Below are positions 1 through 6,149 of a stretch of 6,149 bases of DNA, in pieces; the first letter of the stretch is position 1, and each line of letters begins with the position of its first letter. The notes below the pieces were generated by a model, which saw only the letters and a list, made by a program, of their open reading frames with translations, did no database searches and was not told the DNA's origin. The DNA is from a bacterium (GTDB lineage: Bacteria; Patescibacteriota; Gracilibacteria; JAUYGZ01), in contig JAUYKR010000165.1 of assembly GCA_030699855.1 (NCBI GenBank), positions 1-6,149 of the forward strand, in the 5' to 3' direction. The position numbers were made by a program, and so were the translations under genes.

Positions 1-1
1 G

Positions 2-982
2 CTGTTCCAGCAGTTGAATAATTTGGCCGATAAGATGACATCGCAGGAACGAGCACTGCTGGAAAAATTTTCTCAACAAGATAAATCCTTGCACGCCCAA
101 ACCCGTTCGATGGCCGAAGGCCAGCAGAAGATTTTCAGCGAGAGCTCGAAGCTGATCGAATCGGTTACCAAAAAACTGAGCGAGTTGGACTCCACCAACA
201 AACGCGTGGTCGGATTTGCCGAACAAATGCAAAGCCTGGAGAATATTCTCAAAAATCCCAAACATCGCGGTGTCTTGGGAGAATATTTCCTCGAATCGAT
301 GCTGAGTTCCGTGTTGGCTCCGACCCAGTATCAGATGCAGTTTGCGTTTGAAAACGGCGAGATTGTCGATGCCGTTATTTTTATGAAGGAGCAAATCATT
401 CCCATCGATTCCAAGTTTTCTTTGGAACAATTTAATCGGATGACGCAGGAAAATGACAAGAAAAAGCGAGAGTCCCTGGAGAAAGATTTTAAATCGGACG
501 TAAAAAAACGAATTGATGAAACTTCAAAATACGTACGGCCGGAAGAAAGGACGATGGAGTTCGCCTTTATGTATATTCCGGCCGAGGGCGTTTACCATCA
601 CCTGCTGGTATCCAGCGTGGGCTCATCGGTAAACACGCAAAATCTGATCGAATACGCCTTCACCAAGCGGGTCATCATTGTTTCTCCGTCTTCCTTCATA
701 GCCTACCTGCAAACCGTGCTGCAAGGCTTGAATCAATTGAAGATGGAGCATGGCTTCAAAGAAATCCAAAAAAATGTGATCCAACTGGGAAAACATATCG
801 CCTCATTCGACGATAAAATGCAGAAGGTTGGGCAACACCTGGGCACAACCGTATCGATGTACAATCAGTCGTATCAGGAGTTTAAAAAAATTGATAAGGA
901 TGTGTACAGAATCTCCGACAAGACAACCGGAGGAAAGGTGGAGGCGCTGGAATTAGATAAGCCTCATGTTGAATCTCTATGA
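2..982 (+). CDS. rmuC: RmuC family DNA recombination protein, 5'-truncated by window edge
   Basis: RmuC proteins limit recombination between inverted repeats in E. coli, and the family core is predicted to be a PD-(D/E)XK nuclease fold; the biochemical activity is still poorly defined. The frame is open from base 2, so the TTG at 14 is not the true start. The 326 residues present lack only the N-terminal part, normally a membrane anchor and the start of the coiled coil. Numbering from base 2, residues 1 to about 85 are a polar heptad-like coiled coil. The conserved core begins at RGVLGEYFLE (residue 89). D123 in IVDAV followed by D136-S-K138 (IPIDSK) gives the D...(D/E)XK pattern. FMYIPAEG (near 189-196) and the later VIIVSPSSFIAYLQ block are RmuC hallmarks. 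The last bases overlap the downstream helicase-nuclease gene, so the two form an operon. Family assignment is firm; the cellular role here is inferred. Confidence 0.93.
   Translation: MFQQLNNLADKMTSQERALLEKFSQQDKSLHAQTRSMAEGQQKIFSESSKLIESVTKKLSELDSTNKRVVGFAEQMQSLENILKNPKHRGVLGEYFLESMLSSVLAPTQYQMQFAFENGEIVDAVIFMKEQIIPIDSKFSLEQFNRMTQENDKKKRESLEKDFKSDVKKRIDETSKYVRPEERTMEFAFMYIPAEGVYHHLLVSSVGSSVNTQNLIEYAFTKRVIIVSPSSFIAYLQTVLQGLNQLKMEHGFKEIQKNVIQLGKHIASFDDKMQKVGQHLGTTVSMYNQSYQEFKKIDKDVYRISDKTTGGKVEALELDKPHVESL
979..982 (+). promoter_or_regulatory. ATGA stop-start overlap coupling rmuC to the helicase-nuclease gene
   Basis: The ATG of the helicase-nuclease (979-981) shares bases with the TGA stop of rmuC (980-982). 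No Shine-Dalgarno sequence lies at normal distance. The nearest purine-rich stretches (GGAGG at 929-933 and GGTGGAGG at 937-944) end about 34 bases or more upstream. The next in-frame ATG is at residue 26, just before the Walker A motif, and would delete the Q motif, so 979 is the likely start. Reinitiation by ribosomes finishing rmuC is the simplest reading. Confidence 0.7.
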
Positions 983-3900
983 CCCACGAGGAACAGTATG
1001 CTCAGCTGAATAAGGACCAAAAACAAGCTGTTGATACCATTGACGGCCCACTGATGGTTCTGGCAGGCCCCGGAACTGGTAAGACGCAACTGCTGTCGGT
1101 GCGAACCGCGAATATTTTGCGAATGACGGATCTGTATCCCAGCAATATCCTGATATTGACCTATACCAACGCCGGAGTGAAGGCGATGAGGGAGCGTCTG
1201 GCGAAGATGATCGGAACGGATGGCTACAGCGTGGTGGTGGAAACTTTTCACGGCTTTTCCAATACGCTTATTTCTGAGTCTGAGGAAGCTATAGCGCTCA
1301 AGGGAGACCGGGTGGAAATGACGGATTTGGAACGAATCAAGGTGCTGGAATATCTGCTCGACCATCTGGAATCCGTAAAGCCGATTCGTCCGCCCGGGGC
1401 GCCCTATCTATACCGTGGTGACATCCAGACCAACATCAGCGCGCTGAAAAGAGACGGTATCAGCCCGGAAGATCTCGAAGCTTTTTTAAGGACCTACAAG
1501 CCTGACGGGAAAATCATAGAAGAGAAGCACCTGGCCAAACTCAAGGCTTTCGCCAAGGTGTATGAAGCGTATGAGGAAGCCAAGTCGCCACAGGGGAACT
1601 TCTCAATATTCGACAAGCGCGGCCGCTACGACTACGACGACATGATTCAACTGGCCACTCGTACTTTGCAGACGGAGGCGGAGCTGTTGGCTCAGTATCA
1701 GGAGCAGTTTCAGTACGTGATGGTCGACGAGTTTCAGGATACCAACGGAGCACAACTCAACTTGCTGAGGACATTGTTTCCCGATCCTTCCGCGAACATA
1801 TGCGTCGTTGGAGATGACGATCAGTCGATTTATCGGTTCCAGGGTGCCAGCGTGGGAAATTTTGAACTGTTTAACGGTTGGTATCCGAATTCGACCAAGA
1901 TTGTCTTGCACAAAAACTATCGTTCCACACCGGAAATCATCGAAAAGAGCACGCAAATCATTCGTCAGATACCGGAGCAAGAACGCCTGGCAGACAAGAA
2001 ACTGGAAGCGCACAAAGATGCTGCCGAAACAGCCCTTGTGACATCTCATCGTTTTGGAACTCCAGAAGAAGAGTTAAGCTTCCTCGTTCAGGAAATGAAA
2101 AAGATGAGTAAGGAGGATGCGAACGACAGCGCGGTGCTGGTCAGAACCAGAAGGCAGGCCCAGGATGTAATCGAGGCTTGCCTGCAGGCAGGTATCCCCT
2201 ATTCAACCGACGGAAAAGAAGATATTCGCGGCGAATTTCGCATCCAGCAACTTTTGAAAGTGCTGAGACTGGCGGAGGGAAATCTGGAGTTTGAGGAAAA
2301 GGACCTCCTCTTGTTTGAAATCTTACTCTCCGATTTTTGGGAGATCGATCACCACGACCTGATGAGCTTCGCCGCCTACGTCAGCAAGAAGAAATCGGAG
2401 TATCGGGAAAGGTCGAAACGAAAGCAGAACAAGAAAACGAAGGAATACCAATTGGAAGAGCGCCAACATCAGCTTATTTTTGATTCGGAAAACCAACCGG
2501 GCCATTCATTCGGATCCTTCACGCCCAAGCCCTCTCTGTTCACGGAATTCCTGTTACGTTTTCCCCTACCCGAACGCATCCGTGTTAAAGATCATGAAGC
2601 ACCAACGGCGGAAGAAACAAAAAAACTCAGTATCTGCTCCGAACTGTCCTTCCGCCAGCCTCTCCAGCTCCACAAGGCCGCCTGGGTGCTTTTTCGCCTG
2701 ACCACTCGTTCGGCCAACTACCCCGTCTATCCTCTGATCATGGACTTCCTGCAGGATTCGGGAATGGTGGATTTCATTTTACAAAACTTTGAAGACCATG
2801 AAGTGCTGCGCCTGCGCGAACTGAGATCGGTCAGCAGCTTCGTGGAGAATTTGAAGAAAGCCAATCAGGCCACTCCCGGGGTGATGACCAATAAATACGT
2901 CAGCGATCTGGCCCAACTGGAGAAGCACGACATCGCCTTCGTGGGAGAGATGGTCTCGAGCGCCCAGGCGGGAGTAAAAATTCTCACCGCGCACGGCTCG
3001 AAAGGTCTGGAGTTTAAAAATGTTTTCATTCCCTTTTGTATTCAGGAAAAATCCTGGCCGAAGCGGGAAATCACGAGCAAAATTCCTCTGCCTCATGAGC
3101 TGATGGTCGGGCAAGAGGCGGTGAAAAGCAAAGAAGAGGAACGGTTACTCCATGCTTACGATGAAAACCGGTTATTTTACGTGGCCGCCACCAGGGCAAA
3201 GGAGAGACTCGCGTTCACGGCTGCTCCTCAGGACAAGCAGGTGTTCACACAGTTCTTGGAGAACATGGAAATGGCGCCGGAAAAGCTGAGCACTCTCCCG
3301 GAGGAGCAAATCCTGATCCAATTGCTAAAAAAAGGCCCGCAAATTGATCCGGTTGAACACACAACCGACACGCTGGAGGGATTGGTGGAAGAAGTCACTC
3401 TCAGTCCGTCTTCGGTCAACACGTATTTAAAGTGCCGAAGGCAGTTTTTGTACCACAACTTGCTTCGCTCTCCTCAGCCGAAGACTCAAGCCCTGATGTA
3501 CGGTCAGTGCATTCACAAAGCTTTGGAAAAAAGCTTTCGAAGGTACATGAAGGAAGGAAAGTTGCCACCTTTGAAGTACTTTGAAGAACAGTTTTTGCAG
3601 GAATTAGATTGGAATAGTCCCGAACAGGAGGCTCGACAGGGCTGTCTACACAAATTAGAGGATGCCAAGAGGTGGTATCAGCAGACTCTGGAAACAGGAG
3701 CGGAGCGGCCTCTGGAATTGGAACGAAAAATTACGAGAGAACTTCAAGGAGGTATCATTTTTTCCGGACAATTCGACAAGGTGGAGCCGGTAGGAAAAGG
3801 AAATGAAGTTTGCATCGTCGATTACAAGACCGGCGAGCCCGACAAGCACATCAAAGCCATTGAGAACTGTGACGACCTGGCCTCCGAAGACTGCGACGAC

Positions 3901-4203
3901 TACCTGCGCCAATTGGTGGGGTACAAACTGCTCTACGAGCGAGGACATCGCTCACTCCGTGCCGGCAGCGGCAAACTGGTGTTCCTCGATCCGGTAAAAG
4001 CAACCGTGAAGAAGTACGGTCTGGAAGAAGGTGTCTTCGCCAGCAAAACCGTCCAGATCAGTTCGGAAATGGTAAGCCAGTACGAAAAAATCCTCGGCGA
4101 CATCTGGAAAAACATTCGAGCGCTGGAATTTCAGCGTCTGGAAAAGTTTGAGGAGAGCAAGTGCGGACACTGTCCCTATCAGGGGGTGTGCTGGAAAAAT
4201 TGA
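979..4203 (+). CDS. UvrD/PcrA-like superfamily 1A helicase fused to a C-terminal AddB/Cas4-type Fe-S PD-(D/E)XK nuclease
   Basis: This is a predicted 3'-5' DNA translocase with its own nuclease, likely acting on double-strand breaks or recombination intermediates in the cytoplasm. Helicase motifs appear in order: Q motif LNKDQKQAV (10-18), Walker A AGPGTGKT (29-36), Ia TYTNAGVKAM (61-70), Ib ETFHGF (88-93), Walker B VDEFQD (249-254), III VGDDDQSIYRFQGA (277-290), IV NYRS (313-316), V TAHGSKGLEF (670-679) and VI ENRLFYVAATRAK (729-741). The nuclease spans about 811-1074. It shows C819, H846, D933 (FDKVE), D948-Y-K950 (VDYKTG) and Q978/Y982 (QLVGY). A terminal C1062-x2-C1065-x5-C1071 cluster joins C819 as the four probable iron-sulfur ligands, as in AddB, AdnB and Cas4. 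At 1074 residues it is much longer than UvrD (about 720) and close to AdnA/AdnB. A Lys/Arg-rich low-complexity stretch (about 470-495) and a poorly conserved region (to about 555) lie in the probable 2B area. No second subunit is visible. The domain calls are firm; direction and pathway are inferred from the family. Confidence 0.93.
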   Translation: MTHEEQYAQLNKDQKQAVDTIDGPLMVLAGPGTGKTQLLSVRTANILRMTDLYPSNILILTYTNAGVKAMRERLAKMIGTDGYSVVVETFHGFSNTLISESEEAIALKGDRVEMTDLERIKVLEYLLDHLESVKPIRPPGAPYLYRGDIQTNISALKRDGISPEDLEAFLRTYKPDGKIIEEKHLAKLKAFAKVYEAYEEAKSPQGNFSIFDKRGRYDYDDMIQLATRTLQTEAELLAQYQEQFQYVMVDEFQDTNGAQLNLLRTLFPDPSANICVVGDDDQSIYRFQGASVGNFELFNGWYPNSTKIVLHKNYRSTPEIIEKSTQIIRQIPEQERLADKKLEAHKDAAETALVTSHRFGTPEEELSFLVQEMKKMSKEDANDSAVLVRTRRQAQDVIEACLQAGIPYSTDGKEDIRGEFRIQQLLKVLRLAEGNLEFEEKDLLLFEILLSDFWEIDHHDLMSFAAYVSKKKSEYRERSKRKQNKKTKEYQLEERQHQLIFDSENQPGHSFGSFTPKPSLFTEFLLRFPLPERIRVKDHEAPTAEETKKLSICSELSFRQPLQLHKAAWVLFRLTTRSANYPVYPLIMDFLQDSGMVDFILQNFEDHEVLRLRELRSVSSFVENLKKANQATPGVMTNKYVSDLAQLEKHDIAFVGEMVSSAQAGVKILTAHGSKGLEFKNVFIPFCIQEKSWPKREITSKIPLPHELMVGQEAVKSKEEERLLHAYDENRLFYVAATRAKERLAFTAAPQDKQVFTQFLENMEMAPEKLSTLPEEQILIQLLKKGPQIDPVEHTTDTLEGLVEEVTLSPSSVNTYLKCRRQFLYHNLLRSPQPKTQALMYGQCIHKALEKSFRRYMKEGKLPPLKYFEEQFLQELDWNSPEQEARQGCLHKLEDAKRWYQQTLETGAERPLELERKITRELQGGIIFSGQFDKVEPVGKGNEVCIVDYKTGEPDKHIKAIENCDDLASEDCDDYLRQLVGYKLLYERGHRSLRAGSGKLVFLDPVKATVKKYGLEEGVFASKTVQISSEMVSQYEKILGDIWKNIRALEFQRLEKFEESKCGHCPYQGVCWKN

Positions 4204-4230
4204 CAAAAACTTTTAAAGTATTCCGCTTGT

Positions 4231-4263
4231 GGATACCTGAGAAATGAGGTATCTTTAATTTTT
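4231..4263 (+). terminator. Probable intrinsic terminator of the rmuC-helicase operon
   Basis: GATACCT at 4232-4238 pairs perfectly with AGGTATC at 4247-4253, and a G-T wobble (4231/4254) can extend the stem. The 8-base loop is GAGAAATG. The stem is followed by a T-rich tract (TTTAATTTTT, 4254-4263). It lies 27 bases after the helicase-nuclease stop, the expected place. The stem is AT-rich and short and the tail is interrupted by AA, so termination may be partial and could let some transcription into the next gene. Confidence 0.55.
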
Positions 4264-4281
4264 GATATCTCACAATATTCA

Positions 4282-5364
4282 TTGGCCACCGAACAACCTG
4301 ATGATGAAACAGAAGGCATTGGATCAGATCCGGAAAGCAGATCAGGAAGACCATGGAAGCTCATATCAGCGGTATCTCTTGCTGTCGTTTTAGCTGCTAT
4401 TCCTCTTCTTGCTCTGCGGGATCGTTCAAAAGAGAAGAGAGATGATACCAGTGCTATCCCTCAAAAAACTCAGCCCACTCCGTCGGGTGAACCAGCACAA
4501 TTCTATAGAGGACCAAATGGTGAGCGGATAATGAGAGGTGTATCTGACCCGCTAAATTCGCCGGAAAAATTGGAGCAATATAAGGCAATTCGAGATCAAT
4601 GGATGAGGAATGTGGAACTCCAACTTGAAGGTTGCAACGATCAAGAATTACGAGATGTTCTAAGCTTTCTGAAGGATCACCATTCCCTTGTTAAACCCGT
4701 TCCACAAGGTTCAAGGATACTTGATGTTCCAAAAAATCCTCCCTATTTCTCATTGGCGTTTCTGACAGAAAATGGTCATTTCAATGGTGAATTTTGGAGC
4801 CGTTTTCGAAAAAACACTTCTGCCATCGCGTTCTTTGATCCCACAAACAGGCTGTTAGTCATCAATGATAGAGTTCCGATGACGGATATTTGGAAAGCAA
4901 TTGTAGTCACGCATGAATCTCGTCATGCTCAAAGATATACGTTAAAACCCTATGACTGGGAAGACGAGCAAACATTTTGCTATGCAGAGCTAGACGCTCA
5001 TCTCATTCAGAACCGCCTGATAGCGCACGCAGGTGGTGAGAGATACAAAGTAGCCTTGGAAGCGGCGGTGCAGCGCATGTCTGATGAAATGCGAAAAAAT
5101 GGACTGATACCAGGAGAAGGTTTTATCTTTCCAGATGAGGTGTTTTATGGAGAAATTGAGGAAATCTTTGGCCCGTCACTTTCAGAGACGGAAAGGCATC
5201 TCAGGAGAACCCATTGTGGATTTGATGTTATATTTCACCTCGTTGAAATAAGTAATGAAGTACCAAAAGCATACAAACAAAAAGTGAGAGCGATTATTCT
5301 AAGGACAATATATAAGGATGAAGGGCTGCTTCCTGTTCGGGCAACGGGCGCAAAAAAACCTTAG
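4282..5364 (+). CDS. Uncharacterised membrane-anchored protein with an HExxH zincin-like motif
   Basis: I do not recognise a named family. The 360 residues comprise a short acidic, polar N-terminus (1-26), one hydrophobic segment (27-45, from LISAVSLAVV to PLLAL), a charged then Pro/Thr/Ser/Gln-rich linker (46-74) and a soluble domain (about 90-345). That domain holds a two-strand stretch (AIAFFDPTNRLLVI) running into a helix with H211-E-S-R-H215, then E236 in YAELDAH twenty residues later. This layout resembles a gluzincin metallopeptidase (HExxH plus a downstream Glu), with D238 and H240 as other possible ligands. The charged R214 inside HExxH departs from the usual uncharged positions, so catalysis is only a hypothesis. 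There is no lipobox Cys after the hydrophobic segment, and flanking charges do not settle topology. The start is uncertain. TTG 4282 lacks a well-placed ribosome-binding site, while GAGG at 4246-4249 is well spaced for an in-frame ATT at 4258; the frame is open back to 4204. Hand-counted rows average about 40% G+C against about 53% in the helicase gene, hinting at separate ancestry. Confidence 0.8.
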   Translation: MATEQPDDETEGIGSDPESRSGRPWKLISAVSLAVVLAAIPLLALRDRSKEKRDDTSAIPQKTQPTPSGEPAQFYRGPNGERIMRGVSDPLNSPEKLEQYKAIRDQWMRNVELQLEGCNDQELRDVLSFLKDHHSLVKPVPQGSRILDVPKNPPYFSLAFLTENGHFNGEFWSRFRKNTSAIAFFDPTNRLLVINDRVPMTDIWKAIVVTHESRHAQRYTLKPYDWEDEQTFCYAELDAHLIQNRLIAHAGGERYKVALEAAVQRMSDEMRKNGLIPGEGFIFPDEVFYGEIEEIFGPSLSETERHLRRTHCGFDVIFHLVEISNEVPKAYKQKVRAIILRTIYKDEGLLPVRATGAKKP

Positions 5365-5384
5365 CGTGCTGTCTCCGCTCTAAG
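5352..5384 (-). terminator. Probable intrinsic terminator of murC
   Basis: Read on the minus strand just after the murC stop, CTTAGAGCG (5384-5376) pairs with CGCTAAG (5366-5360), leaving a 2-base bulge and a 9-base loop (5367-5375). After GG comes a run of seven T (5358-5352). The T-run is the complement of the two AAA lysine codons and adjacent A that end the oppositely oriented gene, so the terminator overlaps that gene's 3' end and stop codon. On the plus strand the stem is not followed by T residues, so it would serve murC only. Confidence 0.65.
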
Positions 5385-6149
5385 CTAGAGATTCAGAAAA
5401 AGTTTTGAAAAAATCCCATTAATATTCCCCGCCCCCATCACCAGGTAAACATCTGATGGTCCTGAATTGCTGTTGATCCGTTTTGCCGCTTCCTCCATCG
5501 AGATCAGCTCGGCATTTTGCTGCTGATTGATTCTGGTAACCAGATCCTCGCTGGAAACTTTTTGAACATCTGCCTGCGAATCCCTCACTTTATAGATCGG
5601 CGTGATCCAAACATCACTGGCTCCCTTAAAGGCGGTCGCAAATTCGTCGAGGAAAAAAGCGGTGCGCGAATACTGATGGGGTTGGAAGACCACGACTAGG
5701 TTCTGATCCGGATAGAGCTCCCGCGCCCCCTGGATGGTCGCTTTGATCTCAGTTGGATGATGGCCGTAGTCGTCGTAAACCTTGGCACCGTTAACGGAGC
5801 CTTTGTATTCGAAACGACGCCAGGTGCCGTTGAAATTCTCCAGACCGCATTTTATGGCCTCGGGAAAGACCCCAAGTACTGAGGCCACCTGTTCAGCTGC
5901 GTAAGCGTTTCGCTGATTGTGTTTCCCGGGAATTCTCAGCTGATAAAGCTTCCGGCTTGTGTCTGGATCCTCCATGATGTGTACCTCCCCCCTTACCTTG
6001 GTCAGATCGAGATGCTGCTGATCTCTCGCAAAGAGAATGAGGTGGCCATCAGCAGGAATTTTTTCAATAAACTTCTGATAAGCAGCATGATAGCGATCCT
6101 TTGTGCCAAAGTAATCAAGGTGATCAGGTTCTAAACTATTGATGAGAAC
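5385..6149 (-). CDS. murC: UDP-N-acetylmuramate--L-alanine ligase, C-terminal part, truncated by window edge
   Basis: MurC adds L-alanine to UDP-N-acetylmuramic acid using ATP, the first peptide step of cytoplasmic peptidoglycan precursor synthesis. The frame is open to the window edge, so the internal ATG at 5975 is not the start. The 254 residues here are roughly the C-terminal 55% of a typical 450-490 residue MurC; the nucleotide-sugar domain and P-loop lie outside. Numbering from the edge, NSLEPDHLDYFGT (4-16) is the central-domain MurC signature. GKHNQRN (75-81) is the conserved interdomain motif. The C-terminal domain shows GTWRRFE (108-114), DDYGHHPTE (126-134), FQPHQYSRT (155-163) and VMGAGNI (237-243). 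EPDHLD rather than the Mpl-type signature favours MurC over Mpl. Gly replaces the usual Ala in DDYAHHPTE and Gln the usual Arg in QPHRYSRT, both mild changes. The gene converges on the HExxH gene with 20 bases between stops. Confidence 0.96.
   Translation of the reverse strand, partial: VLINSLEPDHLDYFGTKDRYHAAYQKFIEKIPADGHLILFARDQQHLDLTKVRGEVHIMEDPDTSRKLYQLRIPGKHNQRNAYAAEQVASVLGVFPEAIKCGLENFNGTWRRFEYKGSVNGAKVYDDYGHHPTEIKATIQGARELYPDQNLVVVFQPHQYSRTAFFLDEFATAFKGASDVWITPIYKVRDSQADVQKVSSEDLVTRINQQQNAELISMEEAAKRINSNSGPSDVYLVMGAGNINGIFSKLFLNL

Noticed and set aside
964..1365. 133-codon open frame on the minus strand at the start of the helicase gene, with others up to 148 codons opposite the helicase
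   Set aside because: They lie antisense to clear helicase motifs and their translations show no domain or ribosome-binding signal. They are shadows of the coding strand.
2480..2701. Possible frameshift within the helicase, because the main-frame protein is unfamiliar here and another frame is open
   Set aside because: The alternative-frame translation is Ser/Pro/Lys-rich with no helicase similarity, the third frame hits a stop quickly, and the main frame resumes recognisable sequence, so an insertion is simpler than a paired frameshift.
4200..4205. Perfect TTGACA -35-like hexamer at the end of the helicase-nuclease gene
   Set aside because: No TATAAT-like hexamer lies 16-19 bases downstream (the region reads CCGCTT and similar). 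A TTGTGG/TATCTT pair at 4227-4232 and 4250-4255 has correct 17-base spacing but matches only 3 of 6 and 4 of 6, so I do not call a promoter.
4360..4420. Lipoprotein signal or cleavable signal peptide in the HExxH protein
   Set aside because: No Cys lipobox follows the hydrophobic segment, which starts about 26 residues in after an acidic N-terminus. An uncleaved membrane anchor fits better.
5385..6149. Mpl (murein tripeptide ligase) instead of MurC
   Set aside because: NSLEPDHLDYFGT and DDYGHHPTEI are closer to MurC signatures, and Mpl is mainly a recycling enzyme of Gram-negative bacteria.
1..6149. CRISPR arrays, tRNA or rRNA genes, insertion-sequence ends, long repeats and UGA recoding
   Set aside because: Reading both strands showed no periodic direct repeats, cloverleaf or rRNA signatures, or transposase motifs, and TGA serves as a normal stop for two genes.

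Overview
This is a 6.1 kb bacterial chromosomal window with three recognisable genes and one unrecognised gene. It reads normally with the standard bacterial code. Two genes end in TGA and none needs TGA as a sense codon, which argues against the UGA-recoded Gracilibacteria/Absconditabacteria. The pairing of rmuC with a single-chain UvrD helicase/RecB-type nuclease, together with weak ribosome-binding signals, non-ATG starts and a divergent helicase, resembles a Patescibacteria (CPR) or similar uncultured lineage. That placement is an inference with modest confidence.

Region 1 (1-4203, + strand) is a two-gene DNA-recombination operon. The 3' part of rmuC runs in from the left edge. It overlaps by 4 bases (ATGA) a 1074-residue fusion of a superfamily 1A helicase with an AddB/Cas4-type iron-sulfur PD-(D/E)XK nuclease. 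Both proteins appear to carry a PD-(D/E)XK-type nuclease core, and the overlap implies coupled translation, so a shared role in processing DNA ends or recombination intermediates is likely.

Region 2 (4204-4281) is a 78-base spacer. It holds a likely intrinsic terminator for the operon, with a second hairpin partner that could compete with it.

Region 3 (4282-5364, + strand) is an unrecognised protein with one membrane anchor and a zincin-like HExxH motif followed by a candidate third ligand. Its DNA is visibly more AT-rich than its neighbours. It is the most novel item in the window and may be an acquired or fast-evolving gene.

Region 4 (5365-6149, - strand) holds the C-terminal half of murC, the peptidoglycan precursor ligase, which runs off the right edge. 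It converges on the HExxH gene with only 20 bases between the stop codons. A murC terminator hairpin lies in that gap, and its T-run is the antisense of the lysine codons at the end of the HExxH gene. I saw no tRNA, rRNA, CRISPR array, insertion sequence or attachment site.
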